From Nematostella vectensis (Eukaryota; Cnidaria; Anthozoa; Actiniaria; Edwardsiidae): 64,000 bases of DNA. Location: NCBI RefSeq assembly GCF_932526225.1, contig NC_064042.1, positions 14,643,040 to 14,707,039 of the forward strand. Reading direction: 5' to 3'. The position numbers and the translations under genes are program-made. Shown here piece by piece: positions 1 through 15,383 of this stretch. Below the pieces are notes generated by a model, which did not search any database, had not been told where the DNA came from, and saw nothing but the letters and a program-made list of their open reading frames with translations. Within the stretch, counting starts at the first letter, position 1, and each line of letters opens with the position of its first letter.

Positions 1-6446
<6,446 letters not shown>

Positions 6447-6852
6447 TTCATCATTCCGGATCACCGCTGGCCCCATTGACAAAGTTATCCGAGTTTGATT
6501 TTGAAATTCAATTTAAAATTTCATTTTATTTTTTTTTTTATTTCCTGTAATTATTTTCCATTTTTATACAATTATTTATGAACGAATAATTTTATGCACC
6601 CATCCATAGTGCATTCTTATGCAACGCGAAAAAAAATATTGAGGAATTATCGTGCATATATTATACAATTTATTGTGTGAGCTTGAACTAACATTATAAG
6701 TCTGATCAGTCACCGCTTCACTTGTCCTTTCGGTGTTTTGTGAGTGAAACTGAATTGAACGCTAACGAATTTTTTACACAAATTAAAATGTTTGTAAATT
6801 TTCTTTAGGGCTCTTCTGTCCCTTGATTATGTAAAACAAATTACTGATCATT

Positions 6853-6858
6853 AATAAA
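6853..6858 (+). terminator. polyadenylation signal AATAAA after the Na+/K+-ATPase gene
   Basis: AATAAA lies about 410 bases after the stop codon in AT-rich sequence, and about 130 bases before the Maverick insertion. It is the best candidate 3' end signal, which would put the mobile element just outside the transcript. Confidence 0.45.
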
Positions 6859-6995
6859 ATAAACTCTGAATTTGTGTTGGTGTTCGGTTATTACGATTTC
6901 AAAAGAAACTTTCCATCAGTTCCCATCGTTTTCCCGAGTTTTCTGATAAAAATCTGACCACCCCCGAAAAAAAAGGATTTGGCTACATACCAGAG

Positions 6996-7452
6996 GGAGG
7001 GACTGGGTAGTTTGAGTGAAACCCCCCTGGGGGCCGCGGCGGCCCCCTCCAACCCCCCCAACCCCATCTTAGGCTTGGGAGGCGCGGCGCACCACTCCGA
7101 GACCCCAGCCCCTACCCTCCTTCTATATATAAGGCAGATAATGTTTCACGTACATAAATAATTGGCAATTGCTAATGTAGGCCAAATCGATTTCACGTAC
7201 ATAAGCTTTTGGCAATTGCTAATGTAGGCTGGGGCCGTTTCACGTACATAAATAATCGGCAATTGCTAATGTAGGCCGGGGCCGTTTCTCGTACATAAAT
7301 AATTGGCAATTGCTAATGTAGGCTGGGCGCGGTTCGTGTACACGACTTTTAGGGGCAAATAACGATGGTGTCGGGGAGGGCCGCCAACCTACGGAGCGCG
7401 GAATGACCGTTTTTCGGCCGTAAATTTAAAGCCGCTGGCGTGGCGTTTAAAC
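6996..7452. repeat. left terminal inverted repeat of Maverick 1
   Basis: Matches the right terminus in inverse orientation from GGAGGGACTGGGTAGTTTG to the GCGTTTAAAC motif at 7443-7452. It is about 160 bp longer than its partner because it holds four tandem 47-bp units and an extra stretch at 7332-7370. A TATA-like CTATATATAAG lies near 7123-7135. The apparent open frame at 6979-7161 is GC-rich repeat sequence, not a gene. Confidence 0.85.
7144..7331 (+). repeat. four tandem 47-bp units inside the left TIR
   Basis: Units start at 7144, 7191, 7238 and 7285, an exact 47-bp period. Each contains CACGTACATAA and GGCAATTGCTAATGTAGG with few differences. The right TIR has a single unit near 20928-20970. 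The palindromic core (GGCAATTGC, ACGTAC) would suit a repeated protein-binding site, but that role is inference. Confidence 0.85.
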
Positions 7453-7459
7453 CTGAGCT

Positions 7460-8137
7460 TTACTCGAACACCTCGCTCCCGAACTCCTCGCGAATTTCTC
7501 GCAGCCTCTTTTTCATCTTTTCGCGCGTTTCCAGGGAGGGCCCTTTCTTGCTTTTTTTCTCACGCGATGTGAGGCCGTGTCGATCTCTGATAGCGGCCTT
7601 GAGCGCGTAGTATCTCTCTTGTTCCTGTAGTATTAGCCGAAACTCTTCGTCTGAGATATGCCCGTCTTGCAGAGCCTTAGAGACCAGCTCGCTGATCGAG
7701 TTTTTCTTACTCTCCGCTAAAACCATCGTGTCTTCGTGTTTAGCCTCCTTGCTCGTAAGACCCCTAGAGACCGCCCCCGCGCCCACGACACCGACCAGCC
7801 CAGCGACCCCTGCCAGCGGACCGCCGATCAGAACCCCTATCCCACTCAAAGAGACCCCCACCCCGGCACTGGAAAGCGCCCCTGCAGCGATGCCGGATGC
7901 CACAGACACAGCATGGGTAACGGCAAAGGCGCGCTTATACTTCTTCCGCACCTGTCGATGATGCGTTATCTCGTTGTCTAGGACCGCCTGAGTGTCACAT
8001 ATTTTCTGGAGTCGAAAGCTTTGCACGTCGCCGCCGATGCTCGCCGGAGCGGTAGGCGTCATGTGCGCACCCTTCGGGGGGCAGACACTGGGGAGCGAGG
8101 GGTATATGGCACCGCTGCTAACGTCGCTGTTTGCCAT
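7460..8137 (-). CDS. conserved Maverick protein with glycine-rich hydrophobic core (225 aa, intact)
   Basis: Function unknown. The N-terminal ~65 residues are proline/threonine-rich. Residues ~70-125 form a long glycine/alanine/valine-rich hydrophobic stretch (AAGALSSAGVGVSLSGIGVL, then GGPLAGVAGLVGVVGAGAV) that could be two membrane helices with glycine-zipper spacing. The C-terminal ~90 residues are charged and helical and end in a Lys/Arg/Glu-rich tail. A membrane or virion-interior protein is plausible. It lies just inside the left TIR and follows the 8154-8843 gene by 16 bases on the same strand, suggesting co-transcription. The same C-terminal sequence occurs in the second element at 63901-64000, showing it is a conserved family gene. 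No stops: one of the few intact genes of this copy. Confidence 0.75.
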   Translation of the reverse strand: MANSDVSSGAIYPSLPSVCPPKGAHMTPTAPASIGGDVQSFRLQKICDTQAVLDNEITHHRQVRKKYKRAFAVTHAVSVASGIAAGALSSAGVGVSLSGIGVLIGGPLAGVAGLVGVVGAGAVSRGLTSKEAKHEDTMVLAESKKNSISELVSKALQDGHISDEEFRLILQEQERYYALKAAIRDRHGLTSREKKSKKGPSLETREKMKKRLREIREEFGSEVFE

Positions 8138-8153
8138 GCTTGTTATGTCGGAC

Positions 8154-8843
8154 CTAGGTTAGCTCTAATACGAGGCGAACAGGCTTGCCCTTAAAGTCCG
8201 CCCGTCTACCGCGGTCATCCCTGATCCATATTCGGATACTCGAGACAAACTCAGAGGAAGATGCTGCGACACAAACGGGGATGTCGGGCCCATAGACGAC
8301 TTTCTCGTGCGGCCTCTCGCGGGTTTCTAGGCCAGCGAGAACGTTTTAAGGATCGTCTAAGGCGAGGCATTGCGAGCGGTCTACGATATCGCAAAAGATG
8401 TAGAGGGCCTCTATTTTCGGCAACGCCACCTTAAGTGGGGGCCCCCCCACGGGCAGTACGAGGCCCCGCCCACCCAACTGATCGTCTTTAGCCTCTAGGC
8501 CAAATAGTGCGCAAAGCTCGGCATTCAGGAACGCAACGCCTTTGGACACGAGCGCGATCTTCCAGGTGAGAGGATCCAGCTTCGCGGTCAGAATCTTGCT
8601 TTCAGCGCGGTTGATCGTTTCCACGATGGACTCGGCCGTGTGGTGCCCGGCTGGCAGAGTAGCGATGGGCGGGAGAGAGGCTATAGTCGTTATCTGATGC
8701 TCCCGCTCGAGATTATACCAGCTGTTAAACAGCGAGCACTGCCGGAGCGCCACGGAGCGTGGGCGCCTTATCGGCTGCTCGAAGAAGAGCGTCAGTTCGC
8801 CTCCGACGAACACAGCATGTAGGACCACCATTGTGTTGAACAT
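8154..8843 (-). pseudogene. conserved Maverick structural-type protein, one premature stop
   Basis: Starts at ATG 8841-8843 and reads in one frame to TAG 8154-8156, interrupted by one TAA at 8346-8348 (165 codons before, about 63 after). The start of the protein has a hydrophobic beta-like run followed by FNSWYNLEREH; the end has an IRIWIRDDRGRRADF stretch. Short beta-strand-like segments and this layout resemble Maverick minor capsid (penton-like or fibre-like) proteins, but I cannot assign a jelly-roll from sequence alone. It precedes the 225-aa gene on the same strand and diverges from the gene at 8875. Gene identity is solid as a conserved coding region; the structural role is inference. 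Confidence 0.6.
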
Positions 8844-8874
8844 AGCCCGCCTTCGTGTTTAATAGGGCTGGCGG

Positions 8875-10377
8875 ATGCTGAACGAGGAGGCGATTCCCCG
8901 AAGGGAGGAGGAGGAGACGAAGAAGGCGGCAGTTGCGGCGGGAGCCTCTATAGCCGAACATATCAAACACGCTATAGCCGAACAAGTCAAACGCGCAAAA
9001 ACCGGTTTCCCTAGGTCTCTGACCCTCGCGCAAAAGTTGCTCTACGCCGTTCCCGCGACCCCCGTGGAGAGCACGGCCTCAGACATCACCCCACTACTCA
9101 CGCAGCTAGAGATAAACGTGGCTGAGGACAAATCATTCACGACTAGGGTCCGAGACATATTCAAAGAGACAGTAGTCACGCACAAGTGGCCAAGGAGTCT
9201 CGCCGGTGGCTATCGGAGCCTTCCTATGGGTACTGGCCACAGCAACTCAACTTTGCGGTCTGGTGCGCAACCGCCGGATGTGGGGTGTCCCTAGTCGACC
9301 CCGCTTTCGCCACGCTCCCCTCTGTCATCAGGGGATTTCTAAGGTTTCACGTCTACTTTACCACCCGGAGGATACTCTACTAGCTCGGCGCCCCCCTGCC
9401 TGGCGACAGCCCGTTCACGCAAAAAGGTAACCCCTACAAGAAGGCCGCTTTCGAGCGTCTATGTATAGAGTTCGGTTTGCCGCGTAAGCCGGACTTCCGA
9501 TGGAAAGGCGGGCGGAACCACGGGCTAGGCGATGTGTTTGTGTTCTACCCGGGGGAGGGGTATCGCAACGTGCACGTGATCCGTGGCTACGACACGGCGG
9601 CGGACGAGTACCCGAGCCACCTCAATCTGTTTAGCGACGAAGGTGGGACGTACAATAGTGGGAAGCAGGTGGGTTACATACGCAACGACGACCACGGGGG
9701 CGTGCAATATAGCTGGTTTGCGCCTCCCAAAGGTGAGGGGCTGGCAAAAGCAGGGCTAGGAAGACTCGATCGCTCGGTCGAGGCGTTCGTCTACACAGTG
9801 CTTGGCGCGCAGGTAAACGTCCGTTCCTCTATCGCGGGGGCCGGCGGGCCGGCCATGGAGGCGCAGGCGGAGTTCACGAAGCTGCTCGAAGACGCGATCA
9901 TAGAAAACGACATCGCTCAAAGCGTGCAAAGGTACCAGTTAGCTGTGCAGGAGGCCAAGGTGAGACTGAGTCTTGCGGTCGCACCAGGAGTGTGGCTGAT
10001 GCCGAGCGGTGATAAACACGCAAAGCGTCGTGGGCTACAACAATAAGCTGCAGAAAGCCACAGACTCCATGACGCTCGGCGCAAACGCGATCAACACCGA
10101 GACAAAGCCAGTCGGTGCTCATAACATGGCCGGTTGGCATCCTAGGGTGCAACACGTGACTGATCCGGGGATCGACCGCGTGCCATCCCGGCGGCGAAGC
10201 AAGGCTTCCGCCCCTGCGAAAGTGCACGCAGAGGGCGCGGCGCCTGCCCCCTCTCCACGTATGCATGCTGCGCATAGCACGACTGCCGCCGGACCGGGCG
10301 AAAAAAGTGACCACACCGCCCTCAAGGCGGGGTTGTCGGCACTCGCGGTGGCCGCGGCGTATTACTTGTTCCGATGA
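8875..10377 (+). pseudogene. conserved Maverick protein of ~500 codons, broken by two frameshifts and a stop
   Basis: Reads from ATG 8875 in three frames. A frameshift near 9190 moves the frame, a TAG at 9381-9383 interrupts it, the frame continues through 9384-10000 (containing PDFRWKGGRNHGLGDVFVFY and QVNVRSS), and a second shift near 10000-10010 leads to the last part, which ends at 10377. The N-terminal part is helical and charged; the final ~20 residues (ALKAGLSALAVAAAYYLF) form a single C-terminal membrane anchor. That suggests a protein anchored by its tail, perhaps in an internal virion membrane, but the function is unknown. Its end overlaps the convergent gene 10362-11344 by 16 bases. 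The start is provisional because only 31 bases separate it from the divergent gene. Confidence 0.6.
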
Positions 10378-11344
10378 TTGCTTTGCATTTGACGAACCAA
10401 GAACGCGGCTACGGCTAGAATGAGCAGCCACGCATTTTCGCAAAGGAATTTCACCGCTTCTCCTGCAGCCTTAAACACGAAGTTCGCGATGCTGCCAACT
10501 AGCCCAGGGAGAAGCTCGCCTAGCTTTTTCCCGATAGCCTTAAGCCCGTTACCGACCCCTCTGGCCACGGAGGAGAGCGACTTGCCGAGCGACGTGACAA
10601 TGGCCGCGATCGTCGTCGCTACGGCCAACCCGATAGCGGTGACGGTGAAGATGTACTTTTTGAAGATGGCTTTGATGCGCTCTCTTAGCGGCTTTTGGTT
10701 CTCGAGCTCTCGGTTTTCGCGTTCTAGTTCGTCAATCTCGGACAGCCTCTCCTCGTTGCGCTCACGGGCCTCTTGGCGGCGACTCTCTGACGTGTTAGGG
10801 TCGTCGATGGTCTCCCTGTCTGTGGCTACCACCCCTTGCAGCTCTTGGACTCGTTCTGTGTTCTCCTGGATGACCGCGTCTATCTCTGCCACGGACCCCA
10901 TCGCCAGCCTGAAGCCTCTCAGCTTTGCGACGTCCTGTCGGACGCCCCCGTCCTCGTTGAACAGCTGTCTTGGTTTAGACCAACCTCCGAGGTTGCGAAC
11001 CTGTACTAGCGTCTTTCCCCTCCGGTCTGACTGGAACCGTATCAGATTCTCGTTAAGGTCTGGGTATTCCTCCCTGAGGCACTGGAGAACGAGTCTTGTC
11101 GCTGCACCCTCTGTGATGAACGAGGTTTCAGCGCTTGCCGTTCCGGCGGTTTGCGTTGCGCTTCGCGTAGCCATGCTATGCGCAGCATGCATACGCGATG
11201 ACGTGCTCGTCATTGGGATCGACTCCCCATCGTCGGGGTCAAACGGGATAAGGGGCGTCGTCTCGTCGTCTCGTCGTCCCCCGCCCCGCGATCGGCGGAC
11301 GCACCCGGCAAGGTATCGTCAATGTCAACGTCAACATCACCCAT
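10362..11344 (-). CDS. conserved Maverick coiled-coil membrane protein (283 aa intact core; possible longer N-terminus)
   Basis: An intact frame runs from ATG 11213 to 10362. Residues ~105-180 are a heptad-like coiled coil rich in Glu/Arg/Leu (ERVQELQ, ERLSEIDELERENRELENQ). Then follow an amphipathic/hydrophobic section with IFTVTAIGLAVATTIAAIV and a C-terminal helix WLLILAVAAFLV. Between them a repeated GLKAIGKKLGELLPGL-type amphipathic region is seen. A membrane-active or virion-core role is possible; no named family is claimed. An upstream ATG at 11342-11344 is in another frame, and joining it needs a one-base shift in the short repeat at 11255-11282 (CGTCGTCT units), so the true start may be 11344. 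It is divergent from the capsid gene, with a 107-bp shared promoter gap. Confidence 0.65.
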
Positions 11345-11421
11345 GATGCGTGCGCACAACTCGTGCTATGCTATATTAGACATGTCTAACAGTCCGCACC
11401 ATAGCCACGCGGCTTCGTACT

Positions 11422-11451
11422 TTATGTATATATAGTATATATACGTATACG
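11422..11451 (+). promoter_or_regulatory. TATA/TATACG-rich promoter of the capsid-like gene
   Basis: An alternating AT tract with TATATATAG and TATATACGTATACG ends right at the ATG at 11452. Related TATACGTA or CGCATATATA tracts precede the other plus-strand genes at 13416, 14811 and 15384, so this looks like the element's own promoter motif. Confidence 0.5.
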
Positions 11452-12696
11452 ATGTCAGTCAGCGATGACCCCCAACGAACACCCAGAACTCCTCTGGGGT
11501 TGAAAGCCGAGAGAACCGTTCACCGGGTCACTCTCAACCCGTCTACAGCCTCCCCAGGCGAGACGCTATTTGTGGCTGTCCCAAAGCTATCGGAAGGCGT
11601 CACGCTCGTGCCTGGCTCCTTGAGGGTCGGTCTCGGTCTCTCCATCTCAGGCCATGCAAATAATACCGTCGTGAACAACGTCGGCCGAAATCTCGTGAGC
11701 CGCCTTAAAATCACGTTTGCAGGAGAAACGCTCCAGGACACCAGCCGCTACGACGTCTTCAAGACGTATGAGGAGCTTTACCTGTCCAAGGTCGAGAGAG
11801 AGGACCGCCTGGAGCAGGGCATACAGTAAGAAAACATGCGCAAGCTTCGCTCCAAGGCTGGCGATAAAGCGACTAGTAACGCCAAGGAGAACGCTCTAAA
11901 CGCCGCCCACGGGGCGAGGTACACCATCCCGCTAGACCATTCTCTGCTGACGGACCACGGTGTACTGTACCCAAGGGCGCTCTCCGAGGCGCTGCTCTTC
12001 GAAATCACGTTCGCAACGGTTGACCAGGTAGTAGTCGGAAGCGATGCTACCAAATTATCCTATGGCATCAAAAATCTAGAGCTGGAATACGAAAGCCTGA
12101 GGGACGACAACCTCGCCCGGTCTGCAGCCGCCGCCTACCAAAACGGCACAACGTTCTTCTACGAGCAGGTGAGCCTTCACAAGACCTTCGTGATTAGCAA
12201 AGGGATGGACAGCATAATCAACGAGAGTGTCAACATGCCGCGAAGGTCTATGAGTGGTCTGCTGCTCCTCTTTGTGGAGCCATACACGGCAGGGGGCTCG
12301 CGACTCTGAGAAGTTCGTGTACCCCGACATCAAGAGCGTTCGCGTTACAATCGACGGCATGCCAGGGCTGCGCCCCACGGATTTCTGGAGGGAGGCGAAA
12401 AGGCGGTTCGTCCGCCCCTCCCCGGGGGGGGGCACAGCGGAGCGCCTGCCGCCCCGGCAATCGGCCCCGAGTCGTTCTATGGCGATGACAAGTTTGCTCT
12501 GTGGATCGACCTTCGAACGACGGACGACAGTGCTATCCATGGGGGTGGTCTCCGATTGGTCAATACCCGCAACGGTGTGCACCTCGAGATAAAACGCACT
12601 GCAAGCGGCACGGGTACCGTAAACTGTCAAGTGTTTGTGGTGGCCGACCCCCAAATGAACCTTATGAACGGACAGCTAGAGTCCATACAATACTGA
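11452..12696 (+). pseudogene. major capsid-like protein of Maverick, one stop and two frameshifts
   Basis: Reads ATG 11452 to TGA 12694-12696. Breaks: an in-frame TAA at 11827-11829, a one-base shift in the G-run at about 12290-12296, and another in the G-run at about 12422-12430. Undamaged length would be about 410-415 residues. Visible landmarks are VTLNPSTASPGETLFVAVPK near the N-terminus, LLLLFVEPYTAG in the middle, and QLESIQY at the end. Alternating hydrophobic strands throughout and the position directly before the packaging ATPase fit a double-jelly-roll-type major capsid protein; that fold is inference from layout and overall composition, not proven here. Both frameshifts lie in homopolymers, so sequencing error cannot be excluded for them, but the TAA is a substitution. 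Confidence 0.65.
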
Positions 12697-12736
12697 ACAC
12701 AGACAGTTTCTGCGCGAAGCGCTGCGGCAGCGCGGT

Positions 12737-13340
12737 ATGGGCCCGAAAAACATCCCATTTAACGCTCTCGTCGTGGGTCCGACGTCATGCGGGAAGACCC
12801 AATTCGTAGTGGACCGGCTGCGCGGCCCTTTCCGGGGCAAGTTTGACTACATCGTGCTCATGTGCCCTACCTTTGTCTACAATAAAACATACGACGGCTT
12901 CGGCGAGGGCGACAATCGTCTGTTTGTCATTGCACCTGAGGCGGGTCAGATCGACATACTGCTGAGGTTTGTCTCCGCTCTCTTCGAAGGCACTAATACG
13001 CTAATCATACTTGACGACTGTGCGGCCTCGGAAGACGTATAGAGGCGCTCTGACCAGCTCGTCAACTTGGAGTTCAGCGCGCGCCGAGTGGGTATTAGCG
13101 TGTGGGTGATCACGCAGCAGCTCACCAGCATCACGAAGCCGTTCCGCGAGAACATCGCGGCCCTGGTGGTCTTCTATACCCCGAGCAAGGCGGACATGAA
13201 AGCAGTCCTGCATGACTACGGCGCGGAGCTCTCAGAAGAGAAGATGAAAGAGTACATGAAGGCCCTCAAGACGTAAAAAGTTCTCGAAGTTAGAGTTTTG
13301 CTTGCGTCATCCTTATACTATCGCCCTAGTTGAACGGTAA
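12737..13340 (+). pseudogene. A32/FtsK-HerA-type packaging ATPase, one stop and one frameshift
   Basis: ATP-driven motor expected to pump DNA into the capsid. Walker A GPTSCGKT is at residues 14-21, Walker B LIILDD at 89-94, and a sensor-like VWVITQQ follows in the second half, the order typical of Maverick ATPases. The frame starting at ATG 12737 hits TAG 13040-13042 (after codon 101), continues in the same frame from 13043, and shifts by one base near 13275, where an A-run occurs; the shifted frame ends at TAA 13338-13340. Undamaged length about 200 residues, normal for the family. It follows the capsid gene by 40 bases on the same strand. Confidence 0.8.
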
Positions 13341-13370
13341 CCACCGCCCTAGGGCATAACGTGTGTGTGC

Positions 13371-13397
13371 ACACATATACGTACGTATACACACGTG
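13371..13397 (+). promoter_or_regulatory. TATACGTACGTATAC promoter-like tract
   Basis: ACATATACGTACGTATACAC, a perfect dyad around ACGTACGT, lies about 20-45 bases upstream of ATG 13416. It matches the motif before the capsid-like gene. Confidence 0.45.
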
Positions 13398-13415
13398 TTG
13401 CACATTAGCCACGGC

Positions 13416-14739
13416 ATGATGAGTGACGAATACTTTGAGAGTCTTCTTGAGGGGGGCGCCGCCGGCCTCCCGGCCGTCGAGTCGTTGGACTGCTCGGCGC
13501 ATCCTGCCGGAACGGCAACCGGAGGTGAGCAAACTGAGGTAGCAGACGCGAGGGATTCGCGGAACTCGCGATTCTCGTAGCCTCGGGGAAGTCGAGAGAA
13601 ATGGTAGGCAAGGCCCTGACTCACGACGGCGTCAAACGCATGAGCGCCGAGGAGGTGAGGAAGTACGAGAAGCGATACGAGACTGCTCTAGCCAGCCGGA
13701 CTACAGACGCCCTGGCAGACAGCTTTCTGAAGCTTACGACCACGCTAGTAGGCATGGCGCTGCCGATAGACAGTGTGGTCGATCTTAACAATGATCTAGT
13801 GTCCGACTACATCATCAACAACGAGCTCCGCACATTGTGCGGAAGCCTGTCTCTACGCTGCGGTCGTTTGATGGCTTTAGCCGTCGGGGCGTTACACGAA
13901 GCGCGTCATGTGAACACCGCCGGAACGGCAAGCGCGGACGCGCGGTGTCAACACGAGGAAGCAGTCGCGGACTCACCGGTGGTTTGCCTGCCGGGGCGGC
14001 AAACGCACAGTGGCGAGTCTGCCATCCCAAGAGTAGACGTTCATTTGAAAGCTTGCCACTTCTTCAGCAACCAAGTAGTTGACACCGCGTGTCAACACAA
14101 ATGGGGGAACCTCAAGGAAGTACCAGTGCCCAGCCTGCCGGAACGTCAGCGGAACCTGACAAACAAGCTGCTGATGAGCATTATCAAGAACCTGCATGTA
14201 CGCCTTCGGCGTTGGCGGAGAGAATCACGAGCCCCGAACCACCCGCGACCCGACCTAAACACCCTGGGCGAGTTGAAGCAGGAAGGCGCTTGGCCAAGTG
14301 GAACCGAATTAACAGAGCGAAGAAAGAGACACTTCGTGTCGTGCAGTCGCCGGTCGCTAGCAAGCCGCAGGGACGCGAGGGCTTGCTCGCCGACGATGCC
14401 TTCGGCATCATACACACACCAGTGCCTGAAAGCAACTCTGCCTGGTCGGCTAGCTCAGTTATCGGGGTCGCTTGTCTTCTAGTGTCATTGTTCGGCCTCT
14501 ACACGCGTAGGCGGGAGCTAGCTGCCGCGTTCACTCGCACACCAGCTGTTAACCAGCGAGCTACCGATCCGAATGCTACCGATCCGCATGTAGCGGCCGA
14601 CGACGTGACTCCGCCCGCAAGGCCGCCGCTGGCGGCCGCACAGCAGACCAAGGATCCGCCGTTCCGGCGACTTGCCGTTCCGGCGACAGCGCTTCGCGCT
14701 CCCGGACAATGCAAATCTCGGCTGTTATACATGGAGTAA
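13416..14739 (+). pseudogene. conserved Maverick protein with C-terminal membrane segment, frameshifted
   Basis: Begins MMSDEYFESLLEGG at 13416. The frame shifts near 13540 into the long frame covering 13601-14090 (VGKALTHDGVKRMSAEEVRKY, helical and charged), and again near 14090 into the frame that ends at 14739. That last part is Pro/Ala-rich and contains one membrane segment, SSVIGVACLLVSLFGLY, at about 14454-14505, followed by RRR, which suggests a cytoplasmic or interior tail. Function unknown; the conserved position right after the packaging ATPase suggests a virion or assembly role. It contains four or more copies of the GCCGGAACGGC palindrome, which may have lengthened its linker regions. 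Confidence 0.5.
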
Positions 14740-14791
14740 GCAGACATTTAGACACGAGGGCCCCACCCATATCCGCACGTCCGTGCTTCAT

Positions 14792-14810
14792 ACGCGTGTA
14801 CGCATATATA
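14792..14810 (+). promoter_or_regulatory. TATA-like tract before the 74-aa gene
   Basis: GCGTGTACGCATATATA ends directly at ATG 14811, like the tracts before the other plus-strand genes of the element. Confidence 0.4.
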
Positions 14811-15035
14811 ATGTCGACGACGCAGCAGAGCAAGATTACAAAGACCATCACCGACGCCGCAGTCATAACCGGCCTCTTCGCCGGTATCGGCTGGGTTGGG
14901 CGCAAGGTCTTACGCGAGGACTTCACCAAAGACCCCTCCGCGAACGCCATGAACTACGCAAAAATGACTGCCGCCGTTGCAGGTGCTGTCGCTTTGAAGG
15001 GTTACCTTGAGGACCAGAAGATCCTGCCCATGTAG
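14811..15035 (+). CDS. small Maverick membrane-type protein (74 aa, intact)
   Basis: Function unknown. Starts MSTTQQSKITKTITDAAVIT and has a glycine-spaced hydrophobic helix at residues ~15-31 (AAVITGLFAGIGWVG) and a second weaker one at ~52-62 (AAVAGAVALKG). The upstream in-frame ATG at 14709 is less likely because the TATA-like tract sits immediately before 14811. Small two-helix proteins in this position are plausible minor virion membrane components. No defects. Confidence 0.6.
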   Translation: MSTTQQSKITKTITDAAVITGLFAGIGWVGRKVLREDFTKDPSANAMNYAKMTAAVAGAVALKGYLEDQKILPM

Positions 15036-15383
15036 TAGTATACTGTGGAGTGCGTAGGCCGCGTATTAGACTCGTGCGTGCTTTGCACAATTCATGCGCA
15101 TGCGCCACCGAAGGCATACACACAGCACGTGAAGTGTGCATCGGCTACGCAGCTAGCCGCTTGCTGTGATGCAGCTGCCGTTGAAACGTGTTTCTGCGCT
15201 GCGTCTAGGCGGCCTTTTTCCATGCTGCGCGTATACGTATACGTATACGCATAAGATGATTGCTGACCGAGTTCGCGCAGCAGTGCGTATGCACGTACGC
15301 CGAAGGCGTAGCAGACGGCAAACGCCTGTTGGAGACTGATACATGCGTTGCAAAGCATTGCAATGCATCGCGATACACACGTA
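15036..15383 (+). promoter_or_regulatory. non-coding leader of the integrase gene with CGTATACGTATACG repeat
   Basis: No gene is supported here. At 15230-15254 the tract CGTATACGTATACGTATACG is a self-complementary repeat of the element's promoter motif. Short palindromes such as CGCCGAAGGCG near 15298 follow. The integrase ATG is about 130 bases downstream, so a leader of that length is expected if this is the promoter. Confidence 0.45.

Noticed and set aside
6979-7161. 60-codon frame at the left Maverick end
   Set aside because: Lies across the TIR border and in GC-rich repeat sequence; no conservation expected for the outer half, which differs in the second element.
10420-11346. 308-codon plus-strand frame, serine/arginine-rich
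   Set aside because: Antisense shadow of the coiled-coil membrane protein gene on the minus strand, whose codon pattern and membrane segments are far more protein-like.
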